From Consotaella aegiceratis (GTDB lineage: Bacteria; Pseudomonadota; Alphaproteobacteria; Rhizobiales; Rhizobiaceae), in contig NZ_JAZHFT010000010.1 of assembly GCF_036541425.1 (NCBI RefSeq), positions 62,001 through 126,000 of the forward strand: a stretch of DNA of 64,000 nt. The letters are read 5' to 3'. Positions 36,635 to 44,794 of this stretch are shown here, in pieces. The notes below the pieces were generated by a model that saw only the letters and a list, made by a program, of their open reading frames with translations, was not told where the DNA came from and did no database searches. The stretch's first letter is position 1. Every line of letters begins with the position of its first letter. A program made the position numbers and the translations under genes.

Positions 36635-37747
36635 ATGGAAGCAGCCGGCGGCACGCCTGCAATCGATCCGGTTCCGACCGGCTACTACCGCTGGGAGCCG
36701 GACGAGGACGACGTCCTGATCTGCCGCGCGGTGCGCGAGGAGACGCACGACGTGAAGACCTTCGTCTTCGCGCCGCGCTTCAAGCGCCAGTTCGAATTCG
36801 TCTCCGGTCAGTTCCTGACCTTCGAGTTCGAGATCGACGGCGAGACGATCCATCGCTGCTATACCATCTCTTCGCCGCCGACGCGGCCGGACACGGTGTC
36901 GATCACGGTCAAGCGTGTCGTCGGCGGGCCGGTGTCGAACTGGCTGCACGACCAGTTCAAACCGGGCATGATGCTGAAGGCGACGACGCCCATGGGCGTC
37001 TTCACCTGGGCCGGCATGCAGGCGCCGAAATACCTCTTCCTGTCCGGTGGTTCGGGCATCACGCCGCTGATGTCGATGACGCGCAGCGCCTATGATCTGG
37101 CGCTGATCGCCGACATCGCCTTCGTTCATGCGGCCCGCACGCCGGCCGACATCATCTTTCGCGACGAGCTGGACTTCATGGCGCGGCGCAACCGCTCGAT
37201 CCGGCCGAGCTTCGTCGTGGAGGCGGATGCGCTAGGCCATCCCTGGAGCGGCCATCGCGGCCGGCTGTCGCTGCCGATGCTCGAAACGATTTGCCCGGAC
37301 TGGCGCGAGCGCGAGATCTTCGTGTGCGGGCCGAGACCGTTCATGGCGGCGATCCGCGGCTTCCTGACCGAGGCCGGTTTCGAGATGGGACGCTATCATC
37401 AGGAAAGCTTCTCGTTCGACGACTTCACCGAAGAGGCGCAGGAGGCGATCACCGAAGCCGCCGAGGACCTCGAGTCCGGCGTGAAGACCTATCGCGTCGA
37501 GTTCACCAAGACCAAGCGCGTGGTCGAATGCCCGGAAGACATGACGGTGCTGGAGGCGGCGCGCCGCGCCGGCATGCGCATCCCGTTCAACTGCTCCAAG
37601 GGGCTTTGCGGAACCTGCAAGTCCAAGGTGACCTCCGGCTCTGTCGAGATGAAGCACGGCGGCGGCATCCGCCAGCGCGAGATCGACGCCGGCATGGCGC
37701 TCTTGTGCTGTTCCAAGCCGAAGAGCGATCTGGTGGTGGACCGGTGA
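36635..37747 (+). CDS. gbcB: Glycine betaine monooxygenase, reductase component
   Basis: Ferredoxin-NAD(P)H reductase that feeds electrons to GbcA, 370 residues. The FAD domain has HRCYTISSPP, the NAD domain FLSGGSGITPLMSM and REIFVCGPRPFM. A C-terminal plant-type 2Fe-2S ferredoxin has CSKGLCGTCKSKV and LLCCSKP. This order (reductase then ferredoxin) matches GbcB. The next gene in the pathway, dgcA, is 807 bases away because a REP-bounded GIY-YIG element lies between them. Confidence 0.94.
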   Translation: MEAAGGTPAIDPVPTGYYRWEPDEDDVLICRAVREETHDVKTFVFAPRFKRQFEFVSGQFLTFEFEIDGETIHRCYTISSPPTRPDTVSITVKRVVGGPVSNWLHDQFKPGMMLKATTPMGVFTWAGMQAPKYLFLSGGSGITPLMSMTRSAYDLALIADIAFVHAARTPADIIFRDELDFMARRNRSIRPSFVVEADALGHPWSGHRGRLSLPMLETICPDWREREIFVCGPRPFMAAIRGFLTEAGFEMGRYHQESFSFDDFTEEAQEAITEAAEDLESGVKTYRVEFTKTKRVVECPEDMTVLEAARRAGMRIPFNCSKGLCGTCKSKVTSGSVEMKHGGGIRQREIDAGMALLCCSKPKSDLVVDR

Positions 37748-37820
37748 AGAGCGCCGCGACCCTGTTCGCTACGCGCCTCGTGCCGTTTTTCCCGAACGTT
37801 GGTCTCGCGCCTACGGCTTT

Positions 37821-37940
37821 CTGGATCCTCGGGACGGAGCCCGAGAATGACAATTTAAAGCGTGGGAGAGCAGCGACCCTTATTCAGATGGCGCGAACAA
37901 CTGAGCTTCGTCATCCTCGGGCTCCGTCCCGAGGATCCAG
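37821..37940. repeat. REP doublet A (REPIN-like, 120 bp), left terminal inverted repeat
   Basis: Two 30-bp REP palindromes in inverted orientation, 37821-37850 and 37911-37940, separated by 60 bases. Each REP folds as ATCCTCGGG / CCCGAGGAT (or a one-base variant) around ACGGAG. The outer REP (37821-37850, with GAGAATGA) is the exact reverse complement of the outer REP of doublet B; the inner REP is the exact reverse complement of the inner REP of B. The two doublets therefore form mirror-image ends around the GIY-YIG gene. Confidence 0.9.
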
Positions 37941-37992
37941 CATCGCGCGTCCGCAGCTGGACGAATGCACCAACAGAACGAAGGCCTGAGCC

Positions 37993-38376
37993 ATGGGCGG
38001 CTGGGTCTACATCATGGCCTCCCAGTGTAACGGGACGCTCTATGTCGGTGTGACGTCCGACCTTCACCGCCGTGTCCTCGAACATCGTGATGGCTCGATC
38101 GGCGGCTTTACAGCGCGCTACGGCTGCAAGACACTGGTCTGGCACGAGCGGCATGATGACATCGAAAGCGCCATCCAGCGCGAAAAGTCTTTGAAACGGT
38201 ATCGCCGCGCCTGGAAGCTCCGACTGATCGAAGCCTTGAACCCCGATTGGAACGATCTCTTCGAAAGCTTCTCCGACCACGACAACCCCTTTGTGCCGAC
38301 ATTCATTCTACAGTTCGAGAACGGATGCAAAGGTGGGGAGGTCTGCCTGGATCCTCGGGACGGAGCCCGAGGATGA
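37993..38376 (+). CDS. GIY-YIG nuclease family protein inside a REP-bounded element
   Basis: Small nuclease-fold protein, 127 residues. The GIY-YIG core is visible as WVYIMAS...TLYVGVTSDLHRRVLEHRDG, with catalytic-type Tyr, Arg (LHRRVLEH) and Glu (ESAIQREKSLKRYRRAWKLR). Homologues normally end near LNPDWNDLFESF (residue ~96). The extra ~30 residues end in CLDPRDGARG, which is REP sequence read in frame, and the TGA is the last three bases of that REP. The gene sits between two inverted 120-bp REP doublets and has no link to betaine metabolism. A REP-processing or mobilising role is a hypothesis. Confidence 0.85.
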   Translation: MGGWVYIMASQCNGTLYVGVTSDLHRRVLEHRDGSIGGFTARYGCKTLVWHERHDDIESAIQREKSLKRYRRAWKLRLIEALNPDWNDLFESFSDHDNPFVPTFILQFENGCKGGEVCLDPRDGARG

Positions 38377-38466
38377 CGAAGCGCCTGCATCTGAGTTGCT
38401 GGAATAAAAGTCTCGGCATCGCGACATCACGTGCCGTCATTCTCGGGCTCCGTCCCGAGGATCCAG
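38347..38466. repeat. REP doublet B (REPIN-like, 120 bp), right terminal inverted repeat
   Basis: REPs at 38347-38376 and 38437-38466 in inverted orientation with a 60-base spacer, the same geometry as doublet A. When reverse-complemented, its spacer aligns with that of A without gaps and shares a block (G.CGAC..TTATTC-like) and the end GCTTCG. I count about 26 of 60 matches, so B looks like an old inverted copy of A. The left REP encodes the C-terminus and stop of the GIY-YIG gene. Confidence 0.9.
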
Positions 38467-38554
38467 AGGCGATTGTCGTAGACGGTAAGCGAAGACTGAA
38501 GGTTCTCGGCGGGGGTCGTATCTCGTTAAAGCTCGCAAAGGAGGTCGTCCCCTC

Positions 38555-40591
38555 ATGATCGCCCATGCCGAAGCCCTGCTGAAGCCGTTGGCCATCAAGG
38601 GGCTCACCATCCGCAACCGGGTGATGTCGACTTCGCACGCGCCGGGCTACGGCAAGGACGGCAAGCCGCAGCAGCGCTATCAGCTCTATCACGAGGAAAA
38701 GGCCAAGGGCGGCATTGGGCTGACCATGTTCGGCGGCTCCTCCTCGGTGGCGCTCGACAGCCCGGCGGCGCCCTGGAACCAGATCTCGGTCGCCGACGAC
38801 AGCGTCGTCCCGTTCTTTCAGGAGTTTTCCGACCGCATCCACCGGCACGGCGCCAAGCTGATGATCCAGCTCACCCATATGGGCCGGCGCACCAAGTGGG
38901 ACACCGAGCACTGGTTTCCGGTGAAATCCGCTTCGCCCTATCGCGAGCCGGCGTCGCGCTCGATCCCGAAGGAACTGGAGGAAGAGGAGATTGCGCGCAT
39001 CGTCGCTGACTTTGCTGCGGCGGCAAAGCGCTGCAAGGCGGGAGGTCTCGACGGCTGCGAGATTTCCGCCGCGCATGGCCACCTCGTCGACCAGTTCTGG
39101 TCGCCGTCGGTCAATCACCGCACCGACAAATACGGCGGCAGTCTCGAAAACCGCATGCGCTTCGGCATCGAGGTGCTGACCGCCATGCGCGAGGCGGCCG
39201 GCGACGACTACGTCATCGGCATGCGCATGTCGGGCGACGAGATGCTGAAGGGCGGGCTCACCCGGGACGACTGCATTGCGATCGCCTCCGAATACGCCTC
39301 GCGCGGGCTTGTCGATTTCCTGAACGTCATCGGCGGACAGGCGCGCGACGACATGGCGCACGCGATCTCGCTGCCCAACATGTCGTTTCCGGTGGCGCCC
39401 TTCCTGCCGCTGCCTTCGGCGATCAAGCGCGAGGTGGACGTTCCGATCTTCCACGCCCAGAGGATCACCGATCTGGCGACGGCCGCACGCGCGGTCGCCG
39501 AGGGCCATATCGACATGGTGGCGATGACGCGGGCTCACATCGCGGACCCGCATCTGGTCAACAAGCTGGCCGAGGGGCGTGCCGACGACATCCGCCAGTG
39601 CGTGGGTGCCGGCTATTGCATCGACCGTATCTATACGGGCGCCGACGCGCTGTGCATTCAGAACGCCGCGACCGGCCGCGAGGCGACGATGCCGCATGTG
39701 CTGGCCAAGGCCGAGGCGCCCAAGAAGGCCGTGGTGGTCGGCGGCGGTGCCGGCGGGCTGGAGGCGGCGCGCGTCCTGGCCTCGCGCGGTCATACCGTCA
39801 CGCTGTTCGAAAAGAGCGGTCGCCTGGGCGGGCAGATCAACATCGCCGCCAAGGCGACCTGGCGCGAGGCACTGTCCGGCATTCCGCGCTGGCTCGTCGC
39901 GCAGGTGGAAAAGCTGGGGGTCGACATCCGGCTGAACACGGAGGCCGACGCGGCGGCGATCGCGGCGCTATCGCCCGATATCGTGATCGTCGCCACTGGC
40001 GGCATTCCGAGCAAAGGCCGCGCCAACGGCGCCGAGCACGCGGTGACCACCTGGGACGTTCTGACCGGAGCGGCGGAGCCGGCGGGCTCCGTGCTGCTCT
40101 ACGACGAGATGGGCCAGCACAACGCCGCCTCGACCGCCGAGGTGCTCGCCAAGCGCGGCTGTCTGGTCGAGATGGTCACCCATGACCTGCAGATCGCCCA
40201 GGAGGTCGGCACCACGAACCAGCCGGTGCACCTGCGCGAGCTTTACACGCTCGGGGTCGTCATGACGCCGAACATGGAACTGATCGAGATTTATCCGGAG
40301 GGCAACCGGCTGATCGCCGCGCTGCGGAACACCATGACCGACGCCGAGGAGGAACGGGTGGTGGACTCCGTTGTGGTGGACTACGGCACCCTGCCGTTGG
40401 ACGACCTGCATTTCGCGCTCAAGGACAAGGCCGCCAACAAGGGCTTCACCGATCAGGCCGCGATCGTCACCGGCCGGCCGCAGCCGGCGAGCGGCGAGGG
40501 ATATCAGCTCTACCGGATCGGCGACGCCGTGGCGGGGCGGAACATCCACGCCGCCATCTACGACGCGCTGCGCCTCTGCAAGGACCTTTGA
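38555..40591 (+). CDS. dgcA: Dimethylglycine demethylase subunit DgcA (NADH:flavin oxidoreductase family)
   Basis: Flavin/iron-sulfur enzyme that demethylates dimethylglycine to sarcosine, 678 residues. The N-terminal old-yellow-enzyme TIM barrel binds FMN (LMIQLTHMGRR, CEISAAHGHLVDQFWSPSVN). It is followed by the Cys cluster CVGAGYCIDRIYTGADALC and a C-terminal FAD/NAD half (AVVVGGGAGGLEAARVLASR). The family also includes N-methylproline (stachydrine) demethylases, but the neighbours gbcAB, soxBDAG and dgcB favour dimethylglycine. Confidence 0.9.
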   Translation: MIAHAEALLKPLAIKGLTIRNRVMSTSHAPGYGKDGKPQQRYQLYHEEKAKGGIGLTMFGGSSSVALDSPAAPWNQISVADDSVVPFFQEFSDRIHRHGAKLMIQLTHMGRRTKWDTEHWFPVKSASPYREPASRSIPKELEEEEIARIVADFAAAAKRCKAGGLDGCEISAAHGHLVDQFWSPSVNHRTDKYGGSLENRMRFGIEVLTAMREAAGDDYVIGMRMSGDEMLKGGLTRDDCIAIASEYASRGLVDFLNVIGGQARDDMAHAISLPNMSFPVAPFLPLPSAIKREVDVPIFHAQRITDLATAARAVAEGHIDMVAMTRAHIADPHLVNKLAEGRADDIRQCVGAGYCIDRIYTGADALCIQNAATGREATMPHVLAKAEAPKKAVVVGGGAGGLEAARVLASRGHTVTLFEKSGRLGGQINIAAKATWREALSGIPRWLVAQVEKLGVDIRLNTEADAAAIAALSPDIVIVATGGIPSKGRANGAEHAVTTWDVLTGAAEPAGSVLLYDEMGQHNAASTAEVLAKRGCLVEMVTHDLQIAQEVGTTNQPVHLRELYTLGVVMTPNMELIEIYPEGNRLIAALRNTMTDAEEERVVDSVVVDYGTLPLDDLHFALKDKAANKGFTDQAAIVTGRPQPASGEGYQLYRIGDAVAGRNIHAAIYDALRLCKDL

Positions 40592-40899
40592 GGGATGGGC
40601 GGGGTAGTGATGATTCACGCCGTGGAGATGACAGCGCTCCCACCCTCTGCCCTGCCGGGCATCTCTCCCATGAGGGGGGAGATCGGCTGTCATTGGGGGG
40701 CGCATCCCAATGCCATCTGTCGTTTGGGCGCCAATTCCCGCTCCGGTGAGGGAGATGTAGCCGAAGTCGACAGAGGGGAGGACTGCGCCAGATCGACCGT
40801 GCAAGGCTTTCATGTATCGGCTCCGTCCCGAGGATCCAGCTTTGCTCCGCGCAGGCGTCCACCGGCCAACGGGGTCGCGTCCGGCCGAGCCAGCGTGTG
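40592..40899. repeat. Intergenic repeat cluster between dgcA and dgcB
   Basis: 308 bases without a gene. It contains hairpins ATCTCTCCC/GGGGGAGAT (40661-40683) and CATTGGG/CCCAATG (40691-40712) within a CTGCCCTGCCGGGCATCTC-type block that is widespread between genes in Rhizobiales. A truncated REP follows at 40818-40839, matching 22 bases of the REPs at 37911 and 38437 but lacking its left arm. These structures may process or partly terminate the dgc transcript. Confidence 0.7.
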
Positions 40900-42837
40900 A
40901 TGGTCGGCGCCGCCACCCTTCTGCCTTGGCTGATCGTCGCCATGGTGATCGTGGCGGCCATGCAGATTGGCAGGCGCGTGACGTTGTGGCAGCGAGGGCG
41001 ACCGGCGCGAGTCGACTGGTTGCGCGGACTGAAGGCGCTGCCGAAGCGCTATCTGGTCGACGTTCATCATGTCGTGGATCGCGACAGGGGCGCGTCGCGC
41101 ATGCATGTGCCGGTGGCCGCCGGGCTGATCGCGGCCTGCGGTCTGTCGGTGCTCGGCTTGATCCCTGCACTCGGGTCTTCGCGGCTGTGGTGGGGGCTGG
41201 TGGCGATCGCCTTTGCGGTGATGCTGGCCGGGGCCAATCTCGAGGGCTCGCGGCGCTATCCGCAAAAGCTGCCGCGCCTGTCGGCCGGCCGCTACCAGCG
41301 CCTGCCGCTGCTGCTGTTCGCCTTTGCTGGCGGCGGGTTCGCGACGGCAGGCCTCGGCGCGGCCGGCGATCCGATGCCGGGCCTTGCCGTACTGGCGCTG
41401 CTCGCGGCCGCCGTCGGCGGCCTCGGTTTGGCGCTGGAGGTGGCGAATGGTCCGATGCGTCATGCCCTGGCCGGTGCGACGCATCTGGTGGCTCACCCGC
41501 GCCCTGGCCGGTTCGAGGGGCGGCGTGAGACGGCGTTGCATCCGCTCGACCTTGCCGCTGCAAAGCTAGGGGCGGAGACGCCCTCGGACTTTGACTGGAA
41601 CCGGCTTCTGTCGTTCGATGCGTGCATCCAGTGCGGCCGTTGCGAGGCGGTGTGCCCGGCCTTCGCGGCGGGCCAGCCGCTGAGCCCGAAACACCTGATC
41701 GCCGATCTGGCCCGCGCGCAGACCGTCACGGTCGCACCCTATGACGGCGCGCCCTATCCGAATGCCCGCCCCGTGGCTGGGACCGGTGGACCGCAACGGC
41801 CGGTGATCGGCGCCGATGCGATGATCCATCCCGACACGCTGTGGTCCTGCACGACCTGCCGGGCCTGCGTCGAGGAATGCCCGATGATGATCGAGCATGT
41901 CGATGCGATCGTCGATCTCAGGCGCTTCCGGACGCTGGAGATGGGCGCGGTACCGATCAAGGCGGCCGAGCCTCTCGACAATCTGCGCGGCTGCGACGAG
42001 CCGAGCGGCCGCGCGCTTGCGGCCCGAACCGATTTCGCCGCCGGGCTCGACCTGCCGCTGATGCGCGACGTTGGCTCGGCCGATCTGCTGTTGTGGCTGG
42101 GGCAGGGGGCTTACGATCTGCGCTATCAGCGCACGCTGCGCGCCCTGATCCGCCTGTTGAGGATCGCCGAGGTGGATTTCGCCGTGCTGGGCGCGGAAGA
42201 GCGCGATTGCGGCGACCTCGCGCGCCGGCTCGGCGACGAGGCGACCTTCCAGCGGCTGGCCCAGGACAATATCGCGACGCTCGCGGCCTATCGGTTCAGC
42301 CGCATCGTAACGGCCGATCCGCACGCGCTGCATGTGCTGCGCAACGAATATCCGGCCTTCGGCGGACGCTACGACGTGGTGCACCACACCGCTCTGCTCG
42401 AAGAGCTGATGGCGGCGGGGCAACTGCCGGCCGGAGCGCTGCCGGATCGGTCAGTCACCTATCACGATCCCTGCTATCTCGGCCGCTACAATGACGAGTT
42501 CGACGCGCCACGCGCGGTGCTCGACCGGCTCGGTGTCGAGCGCCGTGAGATGGCGCGCTCGCACCGCACGGCGATGTGCTGCGGCGGGGGCGGCGGCGCT
42601 CCGGTCACCGACATAGCGGGCGACACCCGCATTCCCGACCTTCGCATGCGCCAGGCCGGTGAGACCGGCGCGTCGATCGTCGCCGTTGCCTGTCCGGGCT
42701 GCACGGCCATGCTGGAGGGCGTTGTCGGCGACCGGCCGGAGGTGCGCGACGTGGCCGAATTGGTTCTCCAGGCGGTGGAGGCAGCTGGCCCGCTCGCAGG
42801 GCAGGCCGGCGTAGTTCGCAGCCCGGTGCCGGCATGA
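40900..42837 (+). CDS. dgcB: Dimethylglycine demethylase subunit DgcB (membrane-linked iron-sulfur protein)
   Basis: 645 residues. The N-terminal ~200 residues carry several membrane helices (GAATLLPWLIVAMVIVAAMQ). Two 4Fe-4S ferredoxin motifs follow: CIQCGRCEAVCPAF and CTTCRACVEECPM. Two CCG-type heterodisulfide-reductase motifs then occur (HDPCYLGRYN...MCCGGGGG and ACPGCTAML). It probably passes electrons from dimethylglycine oxidation toward the ETF pair or quinone. GTG 40897 is an alternative start. The stop overlaps the next gene by 4 bases. Confidence 0.9.
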   Translation: MVGAATLLPWLIVAMVIVAAMQIGRRVTLWQRGRPARVDWLRGLKALPKRYLVDVHHVVDRDRGASRMHVPVAAGLIAACGLSVLGLIPALGSSRLWWGLVAIAFAVMLAGANLEGSRRYPQKLPRLSAGRYQRLPLLLFAFAGGGFATAGLGAAGDPMPGLAVLALLAAAVGGLGLALEVANGPMRHALAGATHLVAHPRPGRFEGRRETALHPLDLAAAKLGAETPSDFDWNRLLSFDACIQCGRCEAVCPAFAAGQPLSPKHLIADLARAQTVTVAPYDGAPYPNARPVAGTGGPQRPVIGADAMIHPDTLWSCTTCRACVEECPMMIEHVDAIVDLRRFRTLEMGAVPIKAAEPLDNLRGCDEPSGRALAARTDFAAGLDLPLMRDVGSADLLLWLGQGAYDLRYQRTLRALIRLLRIAEVDFAVLGAEERDCGDLARRLGDEATFQRLAQDNIATLAAYRFSRIVTADPHALHVLRNEYPAFGGRYDVVHHTALLEELMAAGQLPAGALPDRSVTYHDPCYLGRYNDEFDAPRAVLDRLGVERREMARSHRTAMCCGGGGGAPVTDIAGDTRIPDLRMRQAGETGASIVAVACPGCTAMLEGVVGDRPEVRDVAELVLQAVEAAGPLAGQAGVVRSPVPA

Positions 42838-44033
42838 GCCGCCCGCGCCGCGATCCTCGTGCCGAGAAGGCAGCCCGAGCGGTCTCTGCCGGCGGCCGCG
42901 CGCGCTTCGATCTCGCGCTAGACGTGGCCTCCGCCTCGCGGCGGCCTCGACGCGATCCGCGCGCGGCCTTCGCTGCGGCTCGCGTCGCCGGCGTGACGCG
43001 GCTGCGGATCGATCGCGCGCATGGTGTTGTCGCGCCGGCGGCGGCGCCCCCTTTCGAGACGGTTACCGCAGCCGCGCCCCGGATCAGGATCCTGGAAACG
43101 CCGGCTTTCCTGGTCTTCGCCGTGCTGGATGCGCCGGAAGGACGGCTGTCCCGCTTCGACCGGCAAGTGCTTGGAGCGGCCCGGCTTCTCGCCGACGCGG
43201 GCAACGGCGGCGGCGGTGTCGTGGCGGTCGTCGGCGGGGAGGTCGACGGGCTCGGCGTCGCAGGCGCCGATCGGACGCTGATGCGAGAGACCTCTGCAGC
43301 CTACGACCCAGCAAGGCAGAGCGCCTGGCTCGCCGCTTTGATCGAGACCTTGAAACCGCGTCATGTTCTTCTGGCGGAAGACGGGCAGAGCGCCGATCTT
43401 GCCCGGCGGCTCTCGGTGCGGCTGAAAGAGCCGATCCTGACCGATGTGGAACATCTGACGGTCCGCCAGGCGGTCCGCGCCTGTGCGGGCGGCCGGTGCG
43501 AGCAGGCGGGCGCGCCGCCGCGCCTGATGAGCATCGGAGAGGATCGCGTCGCCGGATATGAGGGCCTGCCTTGCGAGGCGCGCGCCCTGGAAAGCTCGAT
43601 AAGGGTCGAGGCCGAGAATGGAGCCATCCTGTCCAGCGAGATCGTTCCCGGCGATCCGGCGACGATGTCGCTGGCCGAGGCCGACTTCGTCGTCTCTGCC
43701 GGCAACGGCGTGACCGACTTCGAGAGTTTTGCCGCACTGGCGAGGGCGCTGCAGGCGACGCCGGGCGCGAGCCGCGTGGTGTGCGATGCCGGGCTGATGC
43801 CGCGCGAGGCTCAGGTCGGCGCGTCTGGAACCGTGCTCTCGGCCGATTGCTATTTCGCCCTCGGCATCGCCGGCGCGCCGCAGCACCTTCAGGGCATCGC
43901 CGGATGCGAGCACGTGATTGCGGTCAACACCGACCTGCATGCCGCGATGGTCGAACGCGCGAGCCTCGCCATCATCCAGGACGCGCAAGAGGTCATGCCT
44001 GCTCTCTTGCGACTGCTGGAGGAGGGCAAATGA
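42834..44033 (+). CDS. Electron transfer flavoprotein alpha-like subunit
   Basis: 399 residues, longer than typical EtfA (~310). The C-terminal FAD-binding domain is clear: GLMPREAQVGASGTVLSADC, LGIAGAPQHLQGIAGCEHVI and AVNTDLHAAM. The N-terminal ~65 residues are an Arg/Ala-rich extension (ARRPRRDPRA-like) with no motif, followed by a divergent alpha/beta domain. Paired with the next gene by 4-base overlap and with dgcB by 4 bases, it probably serves dimethylglycine oxidation rather than fatty-acid oxidation. Confidence 0.85.
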   Translation: MSRPRRDPRAEKAARAVSAGGRARFDLALDVASASRRPRRDPRAAFAAARVAGVTRLRIDRAHGVVAPAAAPPFETVTAAAPRIRILETPAFLVFAVLDAPEGRLSRFDRQVLGAARLLADAGNGGGGVVAVVGGEVDGLGVAGADRTLMRETSAAYDPARQSAWLAALIETLKPRHVLLAEDGQSADLARRLSVRLKEPILTDVEHLTVRQAVRACAGGRCEQAGAPPRLMSIGEDRVAGYEGLPCEARALESSIRVEAENGAILSSEIVPGDPATMSLAEADFVVSAGNGVTDFESFAALARALQATPGASRVVCDAGLMPREAQVGASGTVLSADCYFALGIAGAPQHLQGIAGCEHVIAVNTDLHAAMVERASLAIIQDAQEVMPALLRLLEEGK

Positions 44034-44794
44034 AAGCGGTCGTGCTTCTGTCCGCCGGACGCCATCCGGTAAGCGGCAAGCCCGTGCTGCCGCGCCTGGA
44101 AGCACAGGCGATCGCGCTCGCCGCGGGCATCAAGGGCCAGACGAGTGGTCTTCATGCCGGCGCAGGGACGACGGGCGTTGCCGATGCGCTCGGGCACGGC
44201 CTGGAACGGATCGACTGGCTGGCGATCGCCGCCGACGCCGATCCCGTGCCGGCGCTCGCTGCCCATCTCCGTGACGTCCGGCCCGATCTCATCTTCGCAG
44301 GCCGACGAGGCCAGGGTGGCGAGGATACCGGACTGCTGCCCTATGCCTTGGCGGACGCGCTGGGCTTGCCGATCCTGGCCGACGTCGTGGCGTCGGGTCC
44401 CGCGAACGAGCCTGGAGCGATGCGTTTCGATCAGGCGCTGCCCAAAGGCGCCAAGCGCCGCGTGACCATGCGCCTGCCGGCGCTCGTCACCATGCATCCT
44501 CTGGCGCCCGCGCCGATGCCCTATGCGTTTGCCCGGGCACGGCGTGGCGTTCTGTGCCGCAAGGACGGCGTGTCGATCGTCCCGCCGCCCACATCCTTCG
44601 AAGAGCGTCCGCATCGCGCCCGGCCCAAGCTGATGCGCCGGGCCGGCGCGGCATCGGAAGACGGCGCAGGCGTGATCGTCGATCCCGGTCCGGAAGAGGC
44701 CGCACGTCTCATCCTCGACCACCTGGAAAAGCTTGGCATCCGGCGGTTCTCTCGGCACGCGGCGGAAACGGAATGGGAGCCGCCCCCTTCATGA
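44030..44794 (+). CDS. Electron transfer flavoprotein beta-like subunit
   Basis: 254 residues, the normal EtfB size. Recognisable parts are LEAQAIALAAGI, DLIFAGRRGQGGEDTGLLPY (nucleotide-binding DLI..G.......T) and RVTMRLPALVTMHPL. ATG 44030 overlaps the preceding stop and has ggagggc upstream. It forms the partner of the alpha-like subunit and is the last gene of the betaine cluster. The 3' end overlaps the convergent LacI-type gene by 6 bases. Confidence 0.87.
   Translation: MKAVVLLSAGRHPVSGKPVLPRLEAQAIALAAGIKGQTSGLHAGAGTTGVADALGHGLERIDWLAIAADADPVPALAAHLRDVRPDLIFAGRRGQGGEDTGLLPYALADALGLPILADVVASGPANEPGAMRFDQALPKGAKRRVTMRLPALVTMHPLAPAPMPYAFARARRGVLCRKDGVSIVPPPTSFEERPHRARPKLMRRAGAASEDGAGVIVDPGPEEAARLILDHLEKLGIRRFSRHAAETEWEPPPS

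Noticed and set aside
37821..38466. CRISPR-like array (four regularly spaced 30-bp repeats)
   Set aside because: Repeats alternate in orientation, are strongly self-complementary, flank a gene, and no cas gene is present; REP doublets explain them.
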